The notes under the pieces are model-generated. The model worked only from the letters and a program-made list of their open reading frames with translations. It ran no database searches and was not told where the DNA came from. Of a stretch of DNA of 64,000 nucleotides, positions 1-11,536 are shown piece after piece. The stretch is from Lonicera japonica (lineage: Eukaryota > Streptophyta > Magnoliopsida > Dipsacales > Caprifoliaceae). Numbering within the stretch: position 1 is the first letter of the stretch; every line of letters begins with the position of its first letter. A program made the translations under genes and the position numbers. The DNA lies in assembly GCA_021464415.1 (NCBI GenBank), contig CM038467.1, positions 23,778,011 through 23,842,010 on the forward strand, in the 5' to 3' direction.

Positions 1-617
1 TTATTAATAATATTTTTTTTACTTACCAGGAGAAAACTAAAATAATAACACTTATATATAAATAATTATGAATCAACGTACATAACATATAATTATATTT
101 AGTTTAAAAGTTATAAACAAGTATAATGCTACACAAAAGGAGACAAAAAATATGCGTCTTTTACTATATATTTCTTTTTGAAAACATTGGCTCTTTTTTG
201 ATAACTCTACTAGAGATTCGAGTGTAGGAAAATTAAACACAACGGAGAATAAATTGAACAGTTCCAGTAGAAGGGTGTTATATACATATAATGTAAAATA
301 ATAAAGTTAGCGGTGTTTTGTGTAAACACTTTTTGTAAATAAATTTAGTTTTCCAGTTATATAAACAAAATATAATGGATGGCCCCAATTGACAAAAATT
401 AAAAACCTCACTAGTCACTACCATAATTGACCATGAAAAAAGTTTGATAACCGAAGTTCAAAAGGAGCATAAGTACATTGCCATTTTTCATCATTTATAT
501 GTAGGGTGATATTAACGAGTGCTTTAAATGTACATGTTAAGAATCTATATATTAAGAAAAAATAAGTTTAAATACATGTTAAATAACGTACTGATACTCA
601 CACATTAGATTAATTCT
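1..617. other. AT-rich intergenic DNA
   Basis: No reading frame, RNA gene or clear repeat was seen. It may lie inside the last intron of the NDR1/HIN1-like gene, whose 3' exon was not found in the window. Confidence 0.4.
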
Positions 618-1063
618 TTTAGGGCTCGTTTGGTTACGTAAATTACCTAATTTTAAAATTAGTTAATTTTCGATTGAAGAATTGTGAATATGCTCATTTA
701 TGAATAATTCAATTCTAATTCAAGTAGTGTTTGAAAAACTTAAACGAGAAATTCCGATTGTTAGAATAAAAACATATTCTCTAGTGTTCTATTTTATTTA
801 AAATTTTGTCTAGATGCATTAACATCACAGGCAGAAACTAGATCTTCTCGAAAAATAGAGTTGTAATAAATTATTTAATTCTAGTATTAGGCAATTTCAA
901 ATTTTAGTTGAAATGAATTAATTTGAGTTTTTGTGAATCAACTTGAATTATCATATTTACAATTGTTCAATTTACACAGCCAAACACAAATAAATGAAAA
1001 TTTATTAAATTACTTAATTGTAAATTATCTAATTCGCAATTTGAAAGGCAACCAAACATGCCC
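618..1063. mobile_element. MITE-like inverted-repeat element, probably hAT type
   Basis: The ends are inverted copies of each other: AGGGCTCGTTTGGTT on the left and, on the other strand, AAGGGCATGTTTGGTT on the right. The flanks TTAATTCT and TTAATTTA match at six of eight positions, as expected of a decayed 8-bp hAT-type target duplication. The interior is AT-rich and non-coding. The CGTTTGGTT-like terminus is common among plant non-autonomous elements. Family assignment is inference. Confidence 0.55.
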
Positions 1064-1067
1064 TTAA

Positions 1068-1941
1068 TTTATAATATAATCAAAATATACCTTAAAGACA
1101 CAAACTAATATTTTCCTTTTTTTGTAAAACTAATAAATCCACAATGCAGGTCAAATCTGAATTCATGGAAAAATATTCCAGGATTCTTAATATGGTAGTG
1201 TTACGGTCAAATAGAAACGAACACAACTAATGCAATGCTTAATTACTCTGACGTTATTTTTTAGTTGTTGGATGACCCATTTATTTATTAAATAAATACC
1301 TTTATTGTATTTTTTTTATTTTAAAAAGGTGTGTTTATATATGGTAAATTTTGGAGAGTCCTTACAAATTTCAACCATTTTTTCGGTGGTGTCAACAGTT
1401 ACTGCTTACCCTATTAAACAAGGAATCTAAACCGACAGCTTCCCAAAAATTTTCCCGGGAAAGGAAAATGCCAGAAAACGCCAAGCAAACAGTGCAACTT
1501 AGTCGCGCCGCGCACTTTAGAAAGAAACCATAGGGGGACAAATGGTAGTGGATATAGCAGCAGATGCTACAAACATCACCCAAAATATCTAGAGAGAGAA
1601 AATCAAGCTCAAAACACACAAAAATCTCCCTCATTCCAAAATTCAGCAATGTGAGTGAGAATACTTACCGACCCATAGTGGGGACACACTCAAAAATAAT
1701 GTGACATATTTATGTAAGAACAAAGTTTTCTGTATTAAAAATTTGTGTCGTATGTATTTAATAATGTAAATTATTTAATTTAACAATATTATTCACCTTA
1801 TCGTATGCAAAATTTATTATTGATCATCATAGAAAGTGACATATTATTAATTGTATCTCAAAAAAAATTCCAAATTGTGTTGCCAAGAGTTATTGATGTG
1901 GGAATGTTAAGAGAGAGAAAGTAAAGATGCAAAACGCTAAC
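1068..1941. other. AT-rich non-coding DNA, possible NHL intron
   Basis: I searched the minus strand for the C-terminal exon of the neighbouring NDR1/HIN1-like gene (normally encoding a short conserved tail with cysteines) and did not find it. Open frames around 1350-1650 resemble nothing known and are probably chance. Confidence 0.35.
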
Positions 1942-2713
1942 CTGCACCCCGGGTGAAGTAAACCCAAGAATCCGGATCTTAGCACCAACATCACCCAAAA
2001 CCCTGAGCTCAACCCGGTCATTAAGCGAAGCATCCTTCACCAAATCAGAAGCATCAGCCTGCAACAAATTCACCCGATCCACAGCCACGGTGGTAGACAC
2101 TTGGCGCACACTATGTGCCGGCTGGTAGAACCCCGGCACCGTCCCCCTCCCCAGCGGAATCCCTCTATACATGACCGTGAACCTGTTAAATAAACCCAGG
2201 TTGGTCAATTAGATTCAAATAAGTAAATATATTAAAATTAGAAGTAGTGCATTGAGGTTGGTACCTGGACTCGCTGTACTTGATGCCGACTTTGTTCTGG
2301 TTGGTGGCGGTGAAGTGCATGCGGATGTTGAGGGAAACGGAGGCGGATGAGGTGGCGGAGGGGATGGGATTGGGTGTGATGCCGACGTACTGTACTCCCA
2401 CTTGCTGGAGATCGAATTGGGGCTTTTTGGGCTTGACGGCGAGAACTATGACTAGTATGATTGCGAGGATAAGTAGGGCGATGAAGGAGAAGAGGAGGAA
2501 GAGGCAACAGCAGCAGCCTTTGAAGGAGGCTGAGGAGGAGGAGGATGATGAGTGGTGGGGTGGTGGGTAGTAGTTTTGGTGGTGGTGGTGGTGTTGTGGT
2601 GGTGGAGGGATGGGGCGGGGATGGGGGTGCGGGTGGTGGTTGCCGTTGGTGGTGGCTGTGGGTGTGGTTGTGATGGGGGGTTTGGTGGTATTGTGGTCTG
2701 GATGTGAAGGCAT
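1942..2713 (-). CDS. NDR1/HIN1-like (LEA_2) membrane protein, 3' end missing
   Basis: Exons (minus strand) 2713-2265 and 2182-1942, 230 codons so far. The introns are CAG|GTACC...AACAG|G and CAG|GTTAGC. The product begins MPSHPDHN, has a long His/Pro/Ser-rich cytosolic stretch (about residues 1-65), a Cys-rich patch (GCCCC), one hydrophobic membrane segment (about 70-93), then the LEA_2 domain with VPGFYQPAHSVRQV. This layout is that of NHL proteins of the plasma membrane, several of which take part in defence or stress responses; the exact role here is unknown. The ATG at 2713 is the first in frame. The open frame stops just past the second donor (exon 2 ends FTSPGVQ), where the family normally continues for a short conserved tail, so a third exon is expected. 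None was found down to position 1; it lies outside the window or is lost. Confidence 0.8.
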
Positions 2714-3570
2714 TTTTGTTACCTCTCTCTCTCCTCTGGGTATGTTTTCTAGAGAGAGAGGGAAAGGAAGGAGAATAGTGTAGCTTTTGCTTGATGAGTA
2801 AAAAAGAGAAGCATCTGCCTACAATAATAATTGTGGGGGCGGAGGGGAGAAAACGTGGCGATCGACTAAAAATGTCAAATTCAAGTGTCATTTAATTTCC
2901 TTTATGTTAAATAAAAATATAAAAAAAAATACCGCCTTCGCGTACATTGTTTAATCTCTATTTATGATAGACAACTATTGATTATTAAAAAAAGATTTAG
3001 TATAGTCAAAGCCATATCTAATACCACTATAGACTACGCTCGATAGTTAATTAGTATGTCAGCTAATTTTGTTAAATTCTTGATATTTATATATGGCGAA
3101 TTATTTACTTTTGAGAGTATTTTTACTATGATCGAAAAGATATTTAGTTTTTTTGTGTGACATTGAAAGTTTCATTTTGGTTTTTAGTAATTTTTACATT
3201 AATATAAATTTTAATATAATTAATAATTAAATATATAATTTATTTTTATTATGAAATTTAGTGAATTGAATATATTATAAAAATAAGTAAGATTAACTAA
3301 GTAATAGCTACTTTGAAAATTTTCGTACCTCTACGCAAAAGATATGTATTATGGCCACCCCTTCTCTTCTCAATGTTGAATCCCATAAATATTCGTAACG
3401 TTGTAAAATATTTTATTACTTTTTTAATTTTTCATAAAATCCAATTATTCTTCTTTTTTTTCTTTTTTCTTTTCAACCCTTCTTTAAAAGTTAATTATGT
3501 TATAACTTATTTAATATGTGGTTTTAATTGAAAGATTATGTAGTCAAATCTAATTTTAAGATTGATTACG
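2714..3570. other. Upstream region of the NHL gene
   Basis: About 2714-2880 is leader or promoter DNA with CT/GA-rich runs; it is partly duplicated at 4454-4615. The rest is AT-rich with no gene seen. Confidence 0.4.
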
Positions 3571-3574
3571 TTAA

Positions 3575-4015
3575 CAAATCATAAGTAATAATAGAAATGG
3601 TGAAGGGAGTTTTATCGGTGCAATTAGCGGCTCTTTCATTGGGGCTTATTCTCCCGTCATCGCCGAGGCCATTAGGGTTAGAGAAGCTCTGAGTTGGGTC
3701 AAAGATCAGGAGCTGAAAAAAGTAATTGTTGAAGTCGACTCTCAAGTGAATGCAGCAGCGGTTAAGAATGAAAAAGACGAGGTTTCCTTGCTTGGTTTGT
3801 TAATTCAAGATAGTAAATCCTTATTGAAGGATATCCATCTTAGTAGTATTTGCTTTGTTCGTAGATCAACGAATGCGGTGGCACACGAGCTAACTCAAGC
3901 TGCGCTTTCTAAGTCTGGTCAGGAGATGTGGGATTTATCCCCTCCTTCGTTTATTTTTGATGCTTTGTACGCTGATCTTATTTAATAATAGTTTCCTCCA
4001 TTTCAAAAAAAAAAG
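3575..4015 (+). pseudogene. LINE relic: RNase H-like domain and A-rich tail
   Basis: Translating from about 3575 gives NGEGSFIGAISGSFIGAY, then AEAIRVREALSW, VEVDSQVNAAAV and RRSTNAVAHELTQAAL, ending at a TAA at 3983-3985. This is the RNase H-fold (RVT_3) domain found at the end of plant LINE polyproteins. The second acidic residue (AEA) and third (EVDSQ) are kept; the first is lost with the truncated start. The stop is followed by TTTCAAAAAAAAAA, a typical LINE 3' tail. No reverse transcriptase is present upstream, so this is a 5'-truncated copy. It sits between the NHL gene and its broken duplicate. Confidence 0.7.
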
Positions 4016-4151
4016 TAATAAAAAATGTATAGAGATATTAATTGAATCTAATATATCCGATAGAACAAGAATTAGAATAATTTAATATATTATTCAAAGG
4101 GATATTAATAAAGATTTGGATAATGTGGTATTCAGTCCGAATTTGATTTGT

Positions 4152-4215
4152 TTACACCTTTACCCAAATGATAAAGGGTTGGTTTCTAAACACGGGGTCA
4201 TGAGTTCAAGCCCTC
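4152..4215 (+). mobile_element. Possible tRNA-derived SINE fragment
   Basis: GAGTTCAAGCC at 4202-4212 matches a Pol III B box, with a weak A-box-like stretch about 40 bp upstream (AAATGATAAAGGG). No terminal duplications could be defined. Weak call. Confidence 0.3.
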
Positions 4216-4358
4216 CCCTTTCTCATTCCCTTTTAGGCTTTTAACACCCAGTTGCATCTAGTATCACCGTGTAATGACATGTATAAAAACCCTTTCTCAT
4301 TCCCCTTTAGGCTTGAACAACCGATTGCATCTAGTATTACGGCATAATAATGCGTATA
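4216..4358. repeat. Tandem duplication, about 70-bp unit, two copies
   Basis: Two diverged copies start TTTCTCATTCCC and share TTTAGGCTT, TTGCATCTAGTAT and GTATAAAA in the same order, at about 4219-4288 and 4289-4358. Confidence 0.7.
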
Positions 4359-4379
4359 AAATAAAATAAAAATAAAGTG

Positions 4380-4615
4380 CCACTCAAATTTGTTGATGGT
4401 GGTGGTGGCTGTGGTGGAGGTTTTAGAGGTGTTGTCTAAATGTGAAGGCATTTTGGACACTTCTCTCTCTCTCCATTGGGTTTTGTTTGTAGATGAAGAG
4501 GACTGCATAGACTAGTATAGCTTTTGCTTGATTAGTAAAACGGACAAGCATCTACTTACAAAGATAATTGTGAGGTGCAAGGGAGAAAATGTGGTAATCT
4601 GCAGTGTAAATTTTA
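4380..4615 (-). pseudogene. Truncated duplicate of the NHL gene 5' end
   Basis: On the minus strand, MPSHLDNTSKTSTTATTT starts at 4453 and resembles the start of the NHL product (MPSHPDHNTTKPPITTT) about 1.7 kb away. Similarity continues upstream: CTAGTATAGCTTTTGCTTGA and the following AAGCATCTACTTACAA match 2780-2830, and the GTGAGGTGCAAGGGAGAAAA stretch matches its counterpart near 2840. Coding similarity ends after about 20 codons, before the membrane segment, so no NHL protein can be made. The copy covers the promoter/leader and the first codons. Confidence 0.75.
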
Positions 4616-5171
4616 ATAGGGCAAAATTAACATTTTTTGTTGTTTATCACGAGTGAAAAAATGGTAAAAATATAGTATAATAGCTAAAGTTAGCCATCGA
4701 TAAAGTTTTACATTAGGTGACACATAATGTGTCGTCTATTCTGACACATTTAAGGCGATGCATGATATATAGTCACAAATTTCAAATATGCATGGGTCGA
4801 GATATGACGTGTCATCTAAGGGCCGTTATTTAGGGCGACCCTTGCATGTCGTCCCAGCTCATTTTTATATTTCAACAGTGCAATTTTCTTGAAATTGAAA
4901 TGTTAGATATTTATTTTTATACTATGCTTTTAGTTTTTGCGTTACAAACTAAAATGTCAAAATCAACTGTAATTATGCTAAATAAAGGGTGGTACTATTG
5001 ACAAAGTAATTATTTTTATTGTCAAAGTAATGTACAATGTTAGAAATATACACTGCAATTTTTCAAAATGGTACTATACTCTGCCAAAAAAAATAATTAT
5101 TTTGCAAAATGAATACTCTATATAAAAAGATAAAAATGGAGTTAGTTTGATAAACCTATTAGCTAATTATG
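4616..5171. other. Intergenic DNA with short palindromes
   Basis: No gene. GACACATAATGTGTCG (about 4720-4735) and related GTGTCATC / GGGCGACCC motifs at 4810-4850 suggest remains of an inverted-repeat element, but no ends could be fixed. Confidence 0.35.
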
Positions 5172-5588
5172 TAACGGTGCATTTGTCTCGTTATCTGAAT
5201 ATGAATGTTGAATCTGAAGATTGAAGACTAGTTCTGAAATCTGAAAATTGAAAATTTTGTTTGATTTGTTTCTGATTATCATATTTGAATATGTGTTGTT
5301 TGTTTAAATATATTACATCTGAATGCCGAATAAGTGTTATTTGAACAACTTTACCCTTATCCACTTATTTTATAAAAATGACTATATTTAAAAGAATAAA
5401 GGTAAAAGAGGTATTTTAGCTATTTAAAAATTAAGACTTCAAACTTAAGAGGTAAGATTGCCTCTTATTTTTTTAAGAATCAAAATAAATGTTCAGATAT
5501 AAATTTTTAAACCAATCAAACAAATTAAAACCTCTTAAATCTGAATGAACTAATTATTTAGACTTAAGAAGTGCAATCAAAGAGCCCC
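5172..5588. mobile_element. Possible hAT-type MITE
   Basis: The right end read in reverse (GGGGCTCTTTGATTGCACTT, then TTAAGTCTAAATAATTAG) partly mirrors the left end (GGTGCATTTGTCTCGTTATC). The interior has no coding capacity. The end similarity is weak and no target duplication is clear. Confidence 0.35.
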
Positions 5589-6476
5589 AAATTCTTGATA
5601 TTCATATATGACATTATTTTACTTTTTGCATACATTTGTTACAAAAATTTCACTTCTTTCTTTAATTGTATTAAAAAAACCCTGTTTGGCTCTTCATTAC
5701 CCAAGCATTGATTTTGCAAACCCCGTAAGTGGGACATTGAACTAGATTTAGCCATTCATAAAGTCACTACACAAGATTTCTACAATCATATAAAACTGTG
5801 CGTACGTATGTTTTTCAATTTTGAACCCTTATAATTAGTAAGGAGATAAAGATTCTCGGCCTGAACACTAATTATTTTTGCAAACATTTATATTTAAAAT
5901 ATTTATTTCGCAATTACACATGTATCATTTGCACAAAAATCTAGTTCCCTCTAAAATTTAAATACATTAGCTGATTTTTCCTCAGGCTCGAGTCTCCGCT
6001 TTCGCTTGCTTACCGCACGTAATGGAGCAAATGTTCCTACCTTACTCTAAAGCAGGTTCAAATGCAAAAAAATGCTCATTGCGATTCATCATGACAGGGA
6101 AACTTAAAGTTGATTTTTTTACTTCCATTTTACTCTTCCCTAGCACAGATTCAAGGTTTTGGTGGTCCAATTTATAATTCCCAAACCCATACCATTTAAT
6201 AATATTTTCTCAAACCAACCCTCACTGCTAATATTTCACCCATATATGAGAGAGAGCAGAGAGTAGAATAACGAAGTTTGAGAAAGGAGGTATTTGACAT
6301 TGCTGCACACATACATATATATATATATGTATATAAACCTTTTCAAGGCTAAAGAGAAACAATAATTACTGTAAAACAACCGTTCTCCTTGATATTAACA
6401 CTAGTGTTCTTACAACACAAAAAAGAAAAAGGAAAGAGGATAAGTACATAACCCAACAATTTCCCCCGTCAGTTTG
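5589..6476. other. Intergenic DNA downstream of the PMD gene
   Basis: No gene seen. It contains a short palindromic AT microsatellite at about 6305-6336 and probably the 3' untranslated region of the minus-strand PMD gene (6340-6476). Confidence 0.4.
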
Positions 6477-9024
6477 TCATTTTCTCATGTCGCGGTTGTT
6501 GCTCTTTAAACCGGTTGGAACAGCCTGGTCCTCACCGGAGGAAAATGGAGCCCGTGTGGGCTCCACCAAAGAGGCCTCATTGTTGGACCGAGCACGCTTG
6601 AGCTGTACCCGGCAAAATGCCCGCACGGAACCCAAGTGAATTGCCACCTCCTCCAGAAAACTACGGGGAACACAAACAAGCTGCGAGTAAAACATAAAAA
6701 AGCAGTCAACCAATTAGGAACTAGCGCAAGAAATTACTCCAGAGAGAGAGGGAGAGGGAGATTGGTATAATACATCTTGCACCTGGACCTCAGCAGGTAA
6801 AGGCAACATTTCGGCAGCCCCAGAAAGCCTCGGATATGTCTCATAATGAGGAATGCCCAAATCATCATAGTACATTAAGCTGTAGTCAGGGAGAATTGGC
6901 CGGAACACGCCAGCAGAAGTACTAGGCTCAGTAGAAGAGCTAGGAGTAGAAGAACAAGGAGAATTGGGTGATGGTGGAGAAGCAGGTGGTGGTGGTGGTG
7001 GTGGTGAAGGCGGAGAAGGCGGAGTAGGGGGTGCTGGTGCAGAAGGCGAAGTAGTTGGTGCTCGTGGTGGTGGAGAAGGTGGTGCTGGTGGAGGAGGAGG
7101 AGCCGACACAGCATTTCCTTTGTTACCTCTTTGGAGAGGCGGCATCAAATAGGTGGCCTGGAAATCTGCATAAGAGGTCTTGGTGTCCAAGAACTTATCA
7201 AAAGGAGTTCCTAGCTCATATGCTACTAACTCATCATCCACCAGTTGATCAGTAGACCGCATGTCAGGTGGTGGTGGCAGTGGAGGATGGAGAACCTATA
7301 CATCCAAAAACTGGCGAACCACCCTCTCACCTAAGTAGAAGACGGAAAAATACTCCCCTCTAAGAAGCACCCTTTGAGCAGTCCGCTCACCGCTCTTCCC
7401 CCATTGGTCCCGCCACTGCCCCCATGGGCGCCATCGTACCTATAGAAAGACGAACGATAAAGGCTATATAAAGGACAAATAAGAAATGTAATGTTAGTTA
7501 AAAAAAAAAAAACCATACCTGATCCTTGGTCAAGCTGTTAAGAGAACTGCGTATGCTCTCACCATCAGTTTGCCTAACACGGTTCAACCCACCCCAGCGC
7601 TTCATCCTAGGCCAAGCATCAATCATCTGATCACGAAGCACCAACAGGTTGATCCCCAGCACCTCATAAGCCCAGACCTAATATAGAAAGAAAGCTATGT
7701 GAAAATACAAGCCAATGTTACCTAATTCGCGAGATGCTTTAGTACATATACATGGTACAGTATCTAGCCCGGTAAGCGGTGTGGTGTTTGTAGGAAGGGA
7801 ATGCTATTTCTGGTTGCTTACACTTTTTATCACCTCTTACATACATATGTTTATATACTACAGTGGAATCCTTGATATATCTGATATATGTATACTATAT
7901 GTTGGTACATATACAATGTGTCATTTTGTCTGTCTATGCAAGTCAAAATAAGTAGTCACTAGGGTTGGTGTTTTGGTCGCCAATGCACCCAGTTTGGGGT
8001 TTGCGCACCCAATTTGCAATATGTAGGGAAGGTCCACAAATAAGCAACATTGATACAAGCATGCTGAGAGAGAAGAGGTTGTTACGTAAAAAAGATTGTA
8101 CCTCCCAGGCAAAGCCAAACCCCAAATGGCTACGTTGTGCCCTCCGGGAGAAGGTTGACATAGATTTGTATAAGATAGCAAGAGCCAAGCCACCCCAATC
8201 AAAATTAGCTATCGTGTTGAAACGGATTAAGAACGGAAGAATCCATAAATGAATAGTATTTCCGCTACTCGCAAGAATCGTTTGGCCTATCGTGTAGAGA
8301 AGAAGCATTCTTGTGTACTGACGAACCTCTCGTGCGTCTCCTTCATCAAACCGCCAACTCTGAAGACGGTCCCGAAACCAGGTGGACCGAACAGCAAACC
8401 CAGCAGTGAGGGGGGGCATGGTACCCAACGCAACAATTATTGCCTCTTTTGTCAAGGTTCGACCACGATCAAATGCAATAGGGGTGCCTCCTCCAACAGA
8501 AAGACCAGTGATCATGTAGAAATCAAGCGGAGTCATGGTCATCTCGCCCACCGGCAGATGAAAAGTGTTGGTGGTATCCCACCAACGCTCAGCCAAGGCT
8601 GACACAAGCATTGTTGATCTTTGTGTCTCGATCAATCCATCAAGAAAATGAGTGAAGCCCGCTTGATCCACTAATGCCCGAACACAGTTTGGACATTTCC
8701 CCCAAATGGAAATAATTTCCTTCATTCCTCCACGAAGGTTGATTTGGTGAGAAATCTGTTATAAATGGAACAAAAAAGAGAGAAAAATTCTAGAAGATTT
8801 TAAAGAGAGCTCTAAGTGGTCGCTGTAAGTGTAGAAAATGGTAATAGCAGGAAAAGAGAATTTACCAAAGTGCCGCTCCTAACAATGGTGGAAAGGTGTC
8901 TCTCCTCCTCGCGAAGGAGTACTGCATTCGGATACCCATGCCGCATGGCCGTATAGCGAACGGGATTGCCTCCAGTAAGGGTGTGTCCCACATAATTAAT
9001 CCCACTCCAGTCATCTGAATTATC
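6477..9024 (-). CDS. Plant mobile domain (PMD) protein, MAIN-like, with in-frame stop
   Basis: Exons (minus strand) 9024-8866, 8755-8102, 7677-7519, 7439-6783 and 6680-6477; every junction is GT-AG and phase 0, giving about 610 codons. Exon 2 carries the PMD signature: WWDTTNTFHLPVGEMTMTPL, then FYMITGLSVGGG and GFGFAWE; exon 3 continues VWAYEVLGINLLVLRDQMID; exon 4 has RWRPWGQWRDQWG and YFSVFYLGERVVRQ. Exon 4 then encodes a long Pro/Ser-rich linker, and exon 5 ends SNNRDMRK*. PMD proteins occur both as host nuclear proteins (MAIN/MAIL type) and inside transposons. In exon 4 a TAG (7298-7296) interrupts the frame between FLDV and VLHPPLPPPP, while the frame stays open and splice-competent on both sides. 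Either the protein ends there or the gene is a recent pseudogene. The true start is uncertain: no clear first exon was found, and the first in-frame Met is about residue 28 (MRHGYPNAVLL). Confidence 0.7.
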
Positions 9025-10388
9025 CTATTGCACAATGAGGGCAAGACATGAGCACTTCTACATGGACATATTTACCTGACATTAAATAGTTACATATCAA
9101 TCTGGCAATTGCTCCTTGGTTATAATGGATTGTCATAAGGATGAGTCATGTATAGAACCCACCTTCTAACCAATACAAGGCAGCCAATTTTTCAAGTTAG
9201 ATGATTGTGTTCCTCCAAAATTGTTATTGGCAAGACATCAGAGAGAAAAAGTTAGATAGAAAGTTTACAACAGAAGGAAGTTAGAGAGACCTAAAGAGCA
9301 ACTTAGACGAAGTTCAGATTGCAAGTGAACACAACAGTGAGTCTAGTTGCATATTTATAGGTAACAGCACCCAAAGTCAATTATATTCGCCAATTGCCTA
9401 ATTTAACTGTCAAATACTGCCTAAAGTGAATAATATCGACATTTGTTGGTCTTGTAGGTCCAAAGTCCAAAATAGTTGCTAAAATCAAGTGAAAGTGAGT
9501 TTCTCCTTCACAGCCTCACCAACTCAAATGCACAAAATCCTTTTTCCTAGGTTAACTTCATGAGACCCTCAATACTTCATTGCCTCTTGACAGTAAATAG
9601 CCAGTATATGTAATAAATCACCTCTCATTTTGGACGACTCGACATGCATAGGCCAGAATGCAAGGGTAGAGCATCCTATTCCAAGAAATCACCAGCACAG
9701 CTCTTGCACATCATTGACTCACCATTACCAGAAAATACCCATCTCTCTCTCTCAAAACCCCAAACAACGAGCAACACAAATGGAAGTTTCATAACAAACG
9801 AACTTTGGAGATTTTTTGCAATTATTGGAAGATTTTGGATACATTTTTTTTTATTATTATAATCACTCTTTTTTTATTTTTGGGAGATGGGGGTACCACT
9901 GGGAGGGCAACAAATGTCTATGAGATTGATCCCTTTTTCAAAACTACAAATTACCAAAGATAGTTGAATTATGTACATTGCAATTATAGGAACAGGTTGA
10001 ATTCCTTTGTTGACCAGCCCATAGATTACTCAATGATATACACTTGCTGACCAGAGTTACAAGTTGATAATCCAGTTGACGCGACCAAAGAACCCGTAAC
10101 AGTCAACAACTTCATCAGTTTAGGGCCTTGTTAAATTATCAACTTGCAACTCTTGAGGGTCCAATCAGTCGTATTATTATAGAGAATTCCAAATAATTTA
10201 GTACCTTAAAGAAGGGATTAATTATCCTAAATGTTTTGAAGGAGAAAAAAAAGAGCATTTTAGGCTGTTAAGCAGAACAACTGAACAAGAAACGTTGATT
10301 GAACTGGTGACTAATGTATAGAGGCAGTATAATATAAAAATCCTGCATGGATCGGTATTTAAGTTCTTGCTATGTTGGAAACTAAGAC
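9025..10388. other. Region between the PMD gene and the small gene
   Basis: Probably holds the PMD promoter and any 5' leader exon (an acceptor CAATAG precedes the first exon I could place). A CT-rich stretch lies at about 9740-9760. No other coding sequence was recognised. Confidence 0.35.
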
Positions 10389-11536
10389 TTAGGCCACCTT
10401 CTTTTGTTCCTCATGTTTCAGCAATACCTTCCTAACATGCCCAGGAACTTCCTAAAGCTAATTACATTGTAAATAACAAAGAAAATGATTCCACCTTCAA
10501 TTAAGGGTAACACTATTGCTAAACCAATCTTCGTTAATGCCAAATCAATATTAGATACTTAAAGCATGATGTACAAGTACAACTATGCAGTGCATTATTT
10601 GCTTTGGCATTAGTGAAAACTGCTTTGACCATAGTACTACCCTTAATCAAACACCAACCCTACTAGCAAGATTGGATAGTAGACACACATATAGGCATAC
10701 ATTAATTACATGATAAATTGAATTTTCAAAATAACTCACAATCAAATTACGGAAAATCATGTTGTCCACATTATTCAATGAACACAGTTTTTGATTTTCC
10801 AAAGATGCTACATTGTTAATTTTAGACATTAAGCACAGATAGCTCACTGCAATTCACTTCTCATTTAACCAACAAACGAAGAAGAAGATTAAAAGAAATT
10901 GAGTTTTACCATCTCATCAGGTCTCTGATTATCATCCCTCCCAAAACTTCCTTCCAATCTCGCATCATTACTTCTCGCATTATCCATATCTTCATCCTTT
11001 TTCCCCAAATAAAAAACAGTATAAAACCCTATCAAGAATTAGGGCTAAGATAGGACACTTTAGGGTTCTATTACGCTCACCTTCACAATAGGCGGAGAGT
11101 ATCGCCTTCTCTTCGCCGATTGGTTTTCCGATTCAATCCTTTCGGCCTGTAACAAAACCAAAAGAAGGATGGAAAATAATTAACTCATAACTCAGCAAAA
11201 TTTTCAACTTTTTTTTAAAAATACGGTATTATTATCAAAACAATTATTCTTGTTATCAGAGCAATGTATAATTTCAAAAACACAATGCAACTTTTCAAAA
11301 CAGTACAGTATTAAGAGATAATTGTTTTGATAATTTTGAGTATCATGGCACAAAATTTAATTTATTTTACTATCATTTTCCGTCTGACCGAAGAGAAGAG
11401 GAGAGGAAATTACAGGTCTAAAAGAGCCGCCGTTGGAGGTGAAACCAGGCGGCGGAGGAAGGGAGGAATCTTCCCGGCGGAGTAGGATATCTTTGCGAAG
11501 CTCTTTCGCTGTCTTCTCCACCACACCCCCTCCCAT
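10389..11536 (-). CDS. Small four-exon gene, 112-aa charged protein of unknown function
   Basis: Exons (minus strand) 11536-11414, 11146-11081, 10996-10910 and 10451-10389, of 41, 22, 29 and 20 codons plus TAA; each is a whole number of codons and each intron is GT-AG. The product starts MGGGVVEKTAKELRKDILLR, has a PPPPGF motif (about 27-32), a basic KRRRYSPP patch (about 53-60) that could be a nuclear localisation signal, an acidic middle, and ends VRKVLLKHEEQKKVA. No membrane segment or signal peptide. I do not recognise the family. The consistent phase, good splice sites and charged composition support a real gene. An alternative is that exons 1-3 belong to a transcript continuing into the PMD exons, since those are also phase 0. 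Exons this short are easily missed. Confidence 0.6.

Noticed and set aside
2238..2891. Long minus-strand frame overlapping the NHL first exon (His/Pro/Leu-rich)
   Set aside because: It is an out-of-frame reading of the NHL exon, produced by GGT-rich codons; the other frame has the membrane segment and LEA_2 domain.
6875..7152. Leu/His-rich and Gly/Val-rich frames on both strands
   Set aside because: Shadows of the Pro-rich linker in PMD exon 4 read in other frames.
7965..8602. Plus-strand open frames across the PMD region
   Set aside because: They lie antisense to PMD exon 2, which has the family signature and splice sites; they show no domain of their own.
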